Shown here: positions 1-5,482 of the stretch, piece by piece
Layout: each line of letters opens with the position of its first letter
Position numbering within the stretch: the first letter of the stretch is position 1
Assembly: GCA_910579145.1 (NCBI GenBank)
Contig: CAJTTQ010000058.1
Coordinates: 1 to 6,227, forward strand
Reading direction: 5' to 3'
DNA length: 6,227 nucleotides
From: an uncultured Eubacterium sp.
Lineage (GTDB): Bacteria > Bacillota > Clostridia > Lachnospirales > Lachnospiraceae
Program-made: the position numbers and the translations under genes
The notes under the pieces: generated by a model
What the model was told of the DNA's origin: nothing
The model's input: only the letters and a program-made list of their open reading frames with translations
Databases searched by the model: none

Positions 1-369
1 AGTGCAAAAAGGGAACTTGCAAAGATAAACTATCGTATACATACGAATGCCATCAAGGTTAATCTGATTCCACCCGAACTAACGCCTCAACAAACGTCAA
101 TTATATATGCCTCAGAAGCAGACGTGCTTAACATGGCTTTATTTGGTATGACAGCAAAACAGTGGCGCGATGCTAATTCGGATAAACAAGGTAATATTAG
201 AGATTACGCAAGTATAAATGAACTGATCTGTATTTCAAACATGGAAAATATCAATGCTGTATTGATTGAAGATGGGTTAAGTCAAAGTGAACGCTTAATA
301 AAACTAAACAAAATTGCAATACATCAAATGTCGATATTAGAGGAACAGAAGGTGAAAACTTTGAAATGA
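1..369 (+). CDS. KilA-N-type DNA-binding protein, C-terminal part (5' end outside window)
   Basis: The reading frame is open from base 1 to the TGA at 367-369 and gives 122 residues, so the true start lies upstream. Visible landmarks are LAKINYRIHTNAI (residues 6-18), LIPPELTPQ (22-30), YASEADVLNMALFGMTAKQWR (about 36-56), the charged DKQGNIRDYA stretch (61-70) and a helical tail containing SQSERL (94-99). From memory this pattern matches the conserved C-terminal region of stand-alone KilA-N domain proteins common in Lachnospiraceae and other gut bacteria. In those proteins the N-terminal KilA-N domain binds DNA, but that domain is not in this window, so the family call rests only on the C-terminal region. 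The family occurs in phages and in bacterial accessory regions. The function of the chromosomal copies is not established. The gene ends 63 bases before the next one, on the same strand. Confidence 0.65.
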   Translation, partial: SAKRELAKINYRIHTNAIKVNLIPPELTPQQTSIIYASEADVLNMALFGMTAKQWRDANSDKQGNIRDYASINELICISNMENINAVLIEDGLSQSERLIKLNKIAIHQMSILEEQKVKTLK

Positions 370-418
370 TTTTAATGTGCTGACATTTTTTAATATTCAC
401 GGTCGGAAGCTGCAGGAT

Positions 419-424
419 GGAGGA
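419..424 (+). promoter_or_regulatory. Ribosome binding site of the membrane-anchored GNAT gene
   Basis: GGAGGA lies 8 bases before ATG 433. This supports translation from the long start, which includes the N-terminal hydrophobic segment, rather than only from the internal ATG at 619. Confidence 0.7.
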
Positions 425-432
425 TTAACATT

Positions 433-1065
433 ATGCTGGAAGAATTAGGAATAAGCGGCGGGACGGCAATCATCGTTCTGTTCGCCTTATATTTCATCGT
501 CAAGTGGGCGGTGAAAAATGGAGTGAAAGAGGCTTATGAGGAGATTACAGGTAAAGAGATCAAAGATGATCTGGACGAAATTTTAGAAAAAGAAGCTGCG
601 GAAAAAAGGGGCGAGACAATGATTGAATTCGTGAAGGCGGGTACATCGGACGCGTTGGTGATAAATGGGATCTCGAAACGTTCATTTGAAAGTGATGTAG
701 AAGTAGGGGCGCCTAACAAAGGCGGTCCTTCGGGGTACATGTCGATAAAGTTTCACACAAAGATGGCAAGATCAAATCATTTATATAAATTGATAGTTGA
801 TGGATTTATCATAGGCGGTGCCATTCTTTTTATCGATGGAGACAGGCTTACCATAGGAAGGATCTTTATCAGTCCGGAACACCATAGAAAAGGCTATGGT
901 GTTTATATGATGCAGGAAATCGAGAGGATGTTTTCTGCGGCAAAGGAGATCTGTCTGGACACCCCTGTTTGGAACATCCGCACAAATTCTTTTTATCAGA
1001 AGCTGGGATATACCGAATATAAGAGGGATCGTGAGATCGTATATTATACAAAAAGAATGAGGTAA
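433..1065 (+). CDS. GNAT family N-acetyltransferase with N-terminal membrane-anchor module
   Basis: This is a predicted 210-residue protein. Residues 8-28 form one hydrophobic segment (GGTAIIVLFALYFIVKWAV), followed by a charged, probably helical stretch to about residue 60. That N-terminal part resembles short Clostridia membrane proteins of the DUF6019 type (recalled, not searched). From Met63 onward the protein reads as a complete small GNAT enzyme. The acetyl-CoA pyrophosphate loop is RIFISPEH followed by HRKGYG (151-156), where the first motif position is His rather than the usual Arg/Gln. The terminal motif is NSFYQKLGY (185-193). GNAT enzymes transfer the acetyl group of acetyl-CoA to an amine; the substrate here is unknown. 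If the long start is used, the enzyme would be tethered at the cytoplasmic face of the membrane. Met63 (ATG 619) is preceded by its own Shine-Dalgarno-like AAGGGG, so a soluble 148-residue form is possible. The next GNAT gene starts 27 bases downstream, probably in the same transcript. Confidence 0.85.
   Translation: MLEELGISGGTAIIVLFALYFIVKWAVKNGVKEAYEEITGKEIKDDLDEILEKEAAEKRGETMIEFVKAGTSDALVINGISKRSFESDVEVGAPNKGGPSGYMSIKFHTKMARSNHLYKLIVDGFIIGGAILFIDGDRLTIGRIFISPEHHRKGYGVYMMQEIERMFSAAKEICLDTPVWNIRTNSFYQKLGYTEYKRDREIVYYTKRMR
606..611 (+). promoter_or_regulatory. Internal Shine-Dalgarno-like site inside the fused GNAT gene
   Basis: AAGGGG sits 7 bases before the in-frame ATG at 619. That ATG corresponds to Met63, the point where GNAT homology appears to begin (MIEFVKAG). 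It could drive a second, soluble product, or be a remnant of a time when the GNAT domain was a separate gene. Activity is inferred only from sequence and spacing. Confidence 0.45.
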
Positions 1066-1078
1066 GTATTTTGATCGT

Positions 1079-1084
1079 AGGAGG
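1079..1084 (+). promoter_or_regulatory. Ribosome binding site that selects TTG 1093 as start
   Basis: AGGAGG is only 2 bases before ATG 1087, too close for normal initiation, but exactly 8 bases before the in-frame TTG at 1093. A start at TTG gives the N-terminus MKHVGTKTIETTRLVLR, typical of RimJ/RimL-type GNAT enzymes. Confidence 0.7.
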
Positions 1085-1092
1085 AGATGCAC

Positions 1093-1650
1093 TTGAAGCA
1101 TGTAGGAACAAAAACAATCGAAACTACACGACTGGTATTGCGCAGACTTGAGCTTACCGATGCGGAAATGATGTTTCGTAATTGGACAAGCGATGAAAAA
1201 GTTACACATTTTCTGCGGTGGGACGCACATAAATCGATAGATGAGACAAAAAATATGATCGTGCAATGGATTCAAAATTATGAGCATGATTCTACTTATT
1301 ACTGGGGAATGTACTTAAAAACTGGTGAAATGATCGGGTCAATTGGCATTACGATAACCTCGGAATATGATTTCAAAGGTGAATTGGGTTATAAGATTGG
1401 CAGTCGCTGGTGGAATCAGGGTTATTCAAGTGAAGCGGCGAGAGCGGTTATTGATTATATGTTCCGTCATACGGATATTGAACGAATGGATTCCTTTTGT
1501 GCGGTAGAAAATTGTGCGTCAAGAAAAGTGATGGAAAAGATTGGTATGCACCATGAAGGTCTTTTGCGGCATTATTATAAAACGCGGGACGGATTTCATG
1601 ATTGTACTTTATATGCAATAATACGTAATGAATGGGAGCAAACATACTAA
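1093..1650 (+). CDS. RimJ/RimL-type GNAT N-acetyltransferase
   Basis: This is a predicted 185-residue protein from TTG 1093; an ATG at 1087 would add two residues but lies too close to the RBS. It has the layout of the Acetyltransf_3 (RimJ/RimL) branch of GNAT enzymes. The N-terminus has IETTRLVLRRL (about 9-19), and the core strand contains GEMIGSIGI (78-86). The acetyl-CoA-binding motif is WWNQGYSSEA (106-115), and the C-terminal motif is NCASRKVMEKIGM (140-152) followed by GLLRHYY. Family members acetylate protein N-termini, small amines or antibiotics; nothing in the sequence fixes the substrate. Length and motifs look complete, so it is probably active. It follows the membrane-anchored GNAT gene by 27 bases with no terminator between, consistent with an operon. 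After it comes a 135-base gap with a probable gene relic. Confidence 0.9.
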   Translation: MKHVGTKTIETTRLVLRRLELTDAEMMFRNWTSDEKVTHFLRWDAHKSIDETKNMIVQWIQNYEHDSTYYWGMYLKTGEMIGSIGITITSEYDFKGELGYKIGSRWWNQGYSSEAARAVIDYMFRHTDIERMDSFCAVENCASRKVMEKIGMHHEGLLRHYYKTRDGFHDCTLYAIIRNEWEQTY

Positions 1651-1655
1651 GAAAA

Positions 1656-1765
1656 GTTAATGTTTTTGTATTTGAAAATCATCTGCCAGAAAAAGCAGGG
1701 AATTTAGATCGATCAAATTGTTAAAGTGGAAGAAGGCTTTTTTTACCGCATTTAGAGACGATTAA
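1656..1765 (+). pseudogene. Possible frameshifted coding relic between GNAT genes
   Basis: The 135-base gap (1651-1785) looks like decayed coding sequence. One frame reads VNVFVFENHLPEKAGNLD from 1656 to 1709. The frame starting at 1708 then reads IDQIVKVEEGFF. Removing one T from the seven-T run at 1738-1744 continues as TAFRDD and stops at TAA 1763-1765. The joined segments read like the C-terminal end of a protein, but two frame changes are required, no start or RBS is visible, and no family is recognised. It may be the remnant of a gene lost from the cluster. The reading is speculative. Confidence 0.3.
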
Positions 1766-1773
1766 CAATTTAC

Positions 1774-1779
1774 GGAGGA
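1774..1779 (+). promoter_or_regulatory. Ribosome binding site of the third GNAT gene
   Basis: GGAGGA lies 6 bases before ATG 1786. This strongly supports that start and therefore inclusion of the N-terminal domain in the protein. No convincing promoter was seen in the gap before it. Confidence 0.75.
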
Positions 1780-1785
1780 TTTTAA

Positions 1786-2589
1786 ATGATAGGACAAAAC
1801 GGAAAGTTTCATAAAATTTATGCCGAACGGGACAGCGTATGTATGAGTGATGATTGTCATGCTCCCAATGCAGAAGAGTTAGATTACAGGGATGGCGACA
1901 GATTATCAGATTTTATGGATGCTGTCGCAAAATATGTGCCCGCGATGAAAAATGTTGTGTGGGGTGTTGCCTGTGCTGGTGAAATGATCGCCTATTTATA
2001 TTTTGATGAAGCTTCCAGTTATGAATATGAACTTCAAGTTAAAGATATAAAGGTATCAGAACTTTTAGAAAAGAAGATACATTGTACTTATTATTGTGAA
2101 CGGGAACGTTATGCTTATCGAGGTGACCTGAGAGGCATACAAAAAGCAGATTTTGAGGATCTACAGGAGATTTTGCAGCTTCAGTACCTTTCCTATCAAA
2201 GTGAGGCAAATTTATTTGAAAACCGAAATATACCACCTCTAAATCAAACGCTGGACGAGCTGATCGATGAGTACAACACAGGAGTTATTCTCAAAATGCG
2301 GGGCAGTGATGGAAATATCATCGGTTCGGTGCGGGCAAAAGAAGATAACAGGACAGTGTATATCGGGAAGTTAATGGTTCATCCCAGGCACAGACGCTGC
2401 GGGTATGGGGCGGTACTTTTGAAAGAAGTCGAAGGATATTTTCCCGGGAAGCGTTATGAACTTTTTACGAGCACGAGAAGCGAGAGCAATATCAGATTTT
2501 ATCAAAGAATGGGGTATAAAATATTGAAACGTGAAGTGATTGATGATGAGTTACAATTTGTGTATTTAGAGAAAGATCTATTGCCTTAA
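1786..2589 (+). CDS. Two-domain protein: unrecognised N-terminal domain fused to GNAT acetyltransferase
   Basis: This is a predicted 267-residue cytoplasmic protein with no signal peptide or membrane segment. Residues 1 to about 105 form a compact domain not assigned to a named family. It opens MIGQNGKFHKIYAERDSV, has Cys19 and Cys24 around MSDD, then DYRDGDRLSDFMD (33-45) and VVWGVACAGEMIAYLYFDE (57-75). It resembles small stand-alone Clostridia hypothetical proteins (recalled, unverified). Residues about 115-265 are a GNAT domain: IQKADFEDLQEILQLQYL (118-135), IGKLMVHPRH then RRCGYG (203-208, matching R-x-x-G-x-G for acetyl-CoA binding), and SNIRFYQRMGY (234-244). It is therefore a likely acetyltransferase of unknown substrate, with the front domain perhaps binding the substrate or a partner. 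The junction retains a GAGGTGA sequence resembling an old RBS. It follows the two other GNAT genes on the same strand. Confidence 0.85.
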   Translation: MIGQNGKFHKIYAERDSVCMSDDCHAPNAEELDYRDGDRLSDFMDAVAKYVPAMKNVVWGVACAGEMIAYLYFDEASSYEYELQVKDIKVSELLEKKIHCTYYCERERYAYRGDLRGIQKADFEDLQEILQLQYLSYQSEANLFENRNIPPLNQTLDELIDEYNTGVILKMRGSDGNIIGSVRAKEDNRTVYIGKLMVHPRHRRCGYGAVLLKEVEGYFPGKRYELFTSTRSESNIRFYQRMGYKILKREVIDDELQFVYLEKDLLP

Positions 2590-2629
2590 CATATACGGTG
2601 ATCAATAGCAGCCGAATAACGACGGATGA

Positions 2630-2658
2630 TTGACAACATCAGGGAAAAGTGATAGAGT
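2630..2658 (+). promoter_or_regulatory. Promoter of the secreted esterase gene (extended -10)
   Basis: TTGACA (2630-2635, a perfect -35) is followed by a 17-base spacer and TAGAGT (2653-2658), preceded by TG at 2650-2651 in the extended -10 position (TGnTAGAGT). Transcription would begin near 2665, leaving an mRNA leader of about 55 bases. It lies just after the GNAT cluster, so the esterase is probably transcribed independently. No operator repeat was seen. Confidence 0.65.
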
Positions 2659-2703
2659 TAATCTAAGTATTTCTAATGTTTCTGAAGCACTGTCAATAAA
2701 AGA

Positions 2704-2710
2704 GGGGAGG
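2704..2710 (+). promoter_or_regulatory. Ribosome binding site that selects ATG 2720 as esterase start
   Basis: GGGGAGG is 9 bases before ATG 2720. The frame is open further upstream, but the predicted promoter overlaps that extension, and only ATG 2720 puts the signal peptide at the N-terminus. Confidence 0.8.
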
Positions 2711-2719
2711 TATTTCAAC

Positions 2720-4852
2720 ATGAAATTCACCAGAAAGTGTACAGGACTTTTGCTGGCGACTGCATTAGTTGCGCAGGTCGTTATGCCGGGAGCCCGGGTA
2801 GAGGCGAAAAAGGCATCTAAGCCGGTACTTTCAACCAAGACGGTTAAAGTCAAGGAAAAGGCAAAGAAAAAAGTTACGGTAAAGAAAGCGAAGGGTTATA
2901 AGTTAACAGTTAAGTCTAAAAATAAAAAGATTGCAACTGTTTCCAAACAAGGTAAAACGGCATTTGTTGTAAAAGGCGTAAAAGCTGGAAAAACAAAGGT
3001 GGTCTGTACCGCGAAAAAGAAAACGAAAAAGGTAACATTAACATGTACGGTAAAGGTTGAAAAGGGGAGCGTTAACGTGAAACAGCCTACCGTACCGCCA
3101 ATAGCAACAAACAATAATGCAGGAGTTACGGCTACACCAGAACCTGCAGCCACACCGGAACCTACCGCTACACCGGTACCTACGGTTGGTCCGTTCCCGG
3201 AAACCGATACATTTGCTGATGTTCCATATGGATTTGCAGATGCTTCGGAGAATGTGGAAAAGGGACAGATAGAAGAGTTTACTTATGTATCAAAGACGAC
3301 AAATAAGACACATAAGGTTCTTGTACAGCTTCCTGCAGATTATTCACAGGATAAAAAGTATCCGGTATTATATCTTTTCCACGGTGAAAATGATACGGAG
3401 AGCATATGGAACGATATGGCAGCGGATCAGATTATTGATAATGCAGTTACATTTAAAGCCGCTGAAGATATGATCGTAGTTATGCCGAATATCAGTAGTG
3501 ACAAAGATGAAGATGTTATGAAAGATTTTGCTGATGTTTTAAAACCGGAGGTAGAAGCAAAATATCCGGTAGCAGAGGAGCGCCATAACACAGCGGTAGC
3601 CGGATACGGTCTTGGCGGCCGCATTGCATTGAACATTGGTCTGTCGCTTCCTGAACAGGTAGCATATATGGGCGCATTCGCTCCAGTGGAAGGGTTATTG
3701 CCATATGATGGGGGAAATGGTTCCTTCGATAACACCAGTTTTTGCATTGATGAAAAATATAAAGATGTTACCTTCCTTATGATCCAGAAGGGAACGAGTG
3801 ATGATGTGGCAGGCGAAGCTCCGGCTTCCTATCATAAGACATTGACAGATAACGGATCGAAATGTCTGTATCTTGAGATGGATGGAGAGCATGATAAGGA
3901 GTTATTTAAAGCCGGTTTATATAATTTTGCAAGACGTATCTTTAAACGCGGTACACAGGATGAAAGTATTGTAAATGGATTTGTTACAAAAGTACCTGAT
4001 TCTGCAACGAAACCAACGACTCACAGAGGGAAAATTGAGAAGATCGAGTACGAGACCGAGACATACGATCCGGGCAATTCACAGAAGATCCAGAAATGGG
4101 CGAATGTTTATCTGCCATATGACTATGATCCTGAAAAGAAATATAATATCTTATATTTGATGCACGGCGGAGGCGAGAATGCGGATACATGGATCAAAGG
4201 GGATAATATTTACGGTGACTATACTCACAACCGGGATATGCTTAACCGGCTGTTTGAGGACGGATACTGTGAGCCATGTATCATTGTAAACCCTACCTTC
4301 TATCGTCCAGAAGGTGTTCCTGAACCCAGTAATGCGTTTGACCTTACCATCCTGTTCCAGCACGAATTGCGAAATGACCTGATTCCGGCTGTTGAGGCCA
4401 AGTATTCTACTTATGCAGGCGGCGATGTATCGATAGAAAGTCTGAAGGCAAGCCGTATGCATCGTGGTTTTGCAGGATTATCAATGGGTTCTAACACGAC
4501 ATACCACTCTGCATTCTTCGGAAATTATGACTTGTTTGCATGGTATGCCCCATACTCCGGCTACTTTGGAACAGAGAACGGAAATGATGCTGATGCGGAT
4601 CGGTTTAATAAAATAATCGAAGAGGGTGAAGCAAATGGTATGCCACTTGGGTTCATATATTGTGGTAATGGATCGGAGGACTTTGCGCTGTCTGGACAGT
4701 TAGACTTGATGCAGAAAGCGTTGGTTCGTTCTAACATTTTGGTTCCCGGCCGCAATTATGATTTTGTCATCATACCAGGTGGAATCCATGATATGAATCA
4801 GTGGCATATCCATTTGTACAATACATTAAAGATCTTCTTTACAAAGGAATAA
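2720..4852 (+). CDS. Secreted tandem-esterase (CE1/esterase-D-like) protein with Lys-rich Ig-like domain
   Basis: This is a predicted 710-residue exported protein. Residues 1-29 are a signal peptide: basic start MKFTRK, hydrophobic core, and VEA before the probable cut at 29/30. Residues about 34-113 form a Big_2/Ig-like domain in which roughly a third of residues are Lys, fitting attachment to the anionic cell wall. Residues about 120-160 are a Pro/Thr linker with ATPEP repeats. Two alpha/beta-hydrolase domains of the esterase-D/feruloyl-acetyl xylan esterase type follow. Domain 1 (about 181-408) has LYLFHGEND (217-225) and His391, but its nucleophile motif is GYGLG (295-299), with Gly297 where Ser is required. 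Domain 2 (about 435-708) is complete: LYLMHGGGEN (478-487), GLSMG with Ser588, probable acid Asp654 in CGNGSEDF, and His690 in PGGIHDMNQW. The likely role is hydrolysis of ester-linked groups on plant polysaccharide by domain 2, with domain 1 structural or binding. It is a single-gene unit with its own promoter and terminator. The exact ester substrate cannot be read from sequence. Confidence 0.9.
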   Translation: MKFTRKCTGLLLATALVAQVVMPGARVEAKKASKPVLSTKTVKVKEKAKKKVTVKKAKGYKLTVKSKNKKIATVSKQGKTAFVVKGVKAGKTKVVCTAKKKTKKVTLTCTVKVEKGSVNVKQPTVPPIATNNNAGVTATPEPAATPEPTATPVPTVGPFPETDTFADVPYGFADASENVEKGQIEEFTYVSKTTNKTHKVLVQLPADYSQDKKYPVLYLFHGENDTESIWNDMAADQIIDNAVTFKAAEDMIVVMPNISSDKDEDVMKDFADVLKPEVEAKYPVAEERHNTAVAGYGLGGRIALNIGLSLPEQVAYMGAFAPVEGLLPYDGGNGSFDNTSFCIDEKYKDVTFLMIQKGTSDDVAGEAPASYHKTLTDNGSKCLYLEMDGEHDKELFKAGLYNFARRIFKRGTQDESIVNGFVTKVPDSATKPTTHRGKIEKIEYETETYDPGNSQKIQKWANVYLPYDYDPEKKYNILYLMHGGGENADTWIKGDNIYGDYTHNRDMLNRLFEDGYCEPCIIVNPTFYRPEGVPEPSNAFDLTILFQHELRNDLIPAVEAKYSTYAGGDVSIESLKASRMHRGFAGLSMGSNTTYHSAFFGNYDLFAWYAPYSGYFGTENGNDADADRFNKIIEEGEANGMPLGFIYCGNGSEDFALSGQLDLMQKALVRSNILVPGRNYDFVIIPGGIHDMNQWHIHLYNTLKIFFTKE

Positions 4853-4873
4853 AATAGTCGATAAACAAGAACT

Positions 4874-4925
4874 GGGGCTGTCGCATGAGCGAATGAAAAT
4901 TCGTGAAGCGGCGGCTTCATTTTTG
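4874..4925 (+). terminator. Rho-independent terminator after the esterase gene
   Basis: An 11-pair outer stem joins GGGGCTGTCGC (4874-4884) to GCGGCGGCTTC (4908-4918), counting four G-U pairs in RNA. Inside it is a second 6-pair hairpin, GCGAAT/ATTCGT (4889-4894 with 4899-4904) closed by a GAAA tetraloop. A run of five T follows (4920-4924). It lies 21 bases after the stop codon and insulates the esterase from the regulator gene downstream. Only the plus-strand product has a T-tract. Confidence 0.85.
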
Positions 4926-4945
4926 CCATTTCTTTCACCTAAAAT

Positions 4946-4962
4946 AGCAACAGCCTGTTGCT
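4946..4962. promoter_or_regulatory. Palindrome, candidate operator of the XRE regulator
   Basis: AGCAACA-GCC-TGTTGCT is a perfect 7-base inverted repeat with a 3-base centre. Its right arm shares one base with the predicted -35 of the regulator promoter. Such a position is typical of an autorepression site for an HTH protein, but binding is inferred from location only. No T-run follows, so it is not a terminator. Confidence 0.45.
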
Positions 4963-4990
4963 TGGCTTTCAAAAGTATCCATGATATAAT
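4962..4990 (+). promoter_or_regulatory. Promoter of the XRE/zinc-ribbon gene (perfect extended -10)
   Basis: TGATATAAT (4982-4990) is a perfect TATAAT with the TG extension. A weaker -35, TTGGCT (4962-4967), lies 17 bases upstream. Transcription would begin about 4997, leaving a short leader before ATG 5015. Confidence 0.75.
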
Positions 4991-5014
4991 GTTCCGTGAA
5001 AGGGGATGATAATT

Positions 5015-5455
5015 ATGGAAACAAAAACGATCATATTTGAACTGCGAACGAAACATGGATTATCCCAGGATGAGCTGGCCGAAAAACTTTATGTAACCCG
5101 CCAGGCGGTATCCCGGTGGGAAACGGGTGAAACCGTACCAAATACGGAAACCCTGAAACTGCTGTCGAAACTGTTTGATGTTTCGATCAATACGCTTCTT
5201 GGTTCTCCAAGAAAGCTGATCTGCCAATGCTGCGGCATGCCGTTGGATGAGTCTTCGATCAGTAAAGAGGTTGACGGGACATTCAATGAAGAATATTGTA
5301 AGTGGTGCTATACGGATGGAGCGTTCGTTTATAACAGTCTGGAACAATTGACAGATTTTCTTGTGGAACATATGTCTAATGAAGAATGGCCGCCAGAGCA
5401 GGCGCGGGTGTACTTTGAATCAGAGCTGCCGAAGCTTGGCCACTGGAATAAATAA
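5015..5455 (+). CDS. XRE-family HTH regulator with C-terminal zinc-ribbon domain
   Basis: This is a predicted 146-residue protein. ATG 5015 is chosen because AAAGGGG (4999-5005) lies 9 bases before it; the in-frame ATG at 5006 would touch that site. Residues 5-62 are a classic HTH_3/XRE domain: LRTKHGLSQDELAEKLYVTR (10-29), the recognition helix region RQAVSRWETGETVP, then LLSKLFDVSINTLLG. Residues about 70-146 match the putative zinc-ribbon family (Zn_ribbon_2, recalled): CQCCGMPL (70-77), then EEYCKWCYTDGAF, giving Cys70, Cys72, Cys73, Cys95 and Cys98 as candidate metal ligands, and a conserved LPKLGHWNK end. It is a likely DNA-binding transcription factor whose C-terminal domain may sense metal or redox state or only stabilise the fold; the target is unknown. 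The palindrome at its promoter suggests autoregulation. An Uma2-family relic starts 27 bases downstream on the same strand. Confidence 0.9.
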   Translation: METKTIIFELRTKHGLSQDELAEKLYVTRQAVSRWETGETVPNTETLKLLSKLFDVSINTLLGSPRKLICQCCGMPLDESSISKEVDGTFNEEYCKWCYTDGAFVYNSLEQLTDFLVEHMSNEEWPPEQARVYFESELPKLGHWNK

Positions 5456-5470
5456 TATAAAACAGACCGC

Positions 5471-5479
5471 GGAGGTGAT
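5471..5479 (+). promoter_or_regulatory. Ribosome binding site pointing to ATG 5483, out of frame with the Uma2 body
   Basis: GGAGGTGAT has its GGAGG 7 bases before ATG 5483, an excellent initiation site. TTG 5479, the only upstream start in the frame of the Uma2 body, overlaps this element and is too close to be credible. Confidence 0.75.
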
Positions 5480-5482
5480 TGT

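Noticed and set aside
374..391. AATGT-GCTG-ACATT followed by six T, possible terminator after the KilA-N-like gene
   Set aside because: The stem is only five A/T-rich pairs with one G-C pair, too weak to call.
781..1287. Long minus-strand open frame across two GNAT genes
   Set aside because: It lies antisense to two genes with clear GNAT motifs, has no RBS and no recognisable protein features, so it is a shadow frame.
433..2589. GNAT cluster as an integron-type cassette array
   Set aside because: No attC-like inverted-repeat sites were seen between the genes and no integrase is present; spacers differ in length and sequence.
2630..2719. Upstream extension of the esterase frame, 30 residues before ATG 2720
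   Set aside because: The signal peptide and RBS mark ATG 2720, and the predicted promoter overlaps the extension.
3130..3185. Short tandem repeat in the esterase (ATPEP-like units)
   Set aside because: It is an ordinary low-complexity Pro/Thr linker of a secreted enzyme, not a CRISPR or mobile repeat.
2602..4755. Several minus-strand and alternative-frame open frames within the esterase gene
   Set aside because: All are antisense to, or in other frames of, a gene with continuous domain structure; codon bias of the real gene explains them.
4946..4962. Palindrome as a second terminator
   Set aside because: There is no T-run after it; it is followed directly by promoter elements.
5479..5481. 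TTG 5479 as the natural start of the Uma2 gene
   Set aside because: It is only 3 bases from GGAGG, and the resulting MYGCLEKKEI start is less family-like than the one obtained from ATG 5483 with a frame correction.
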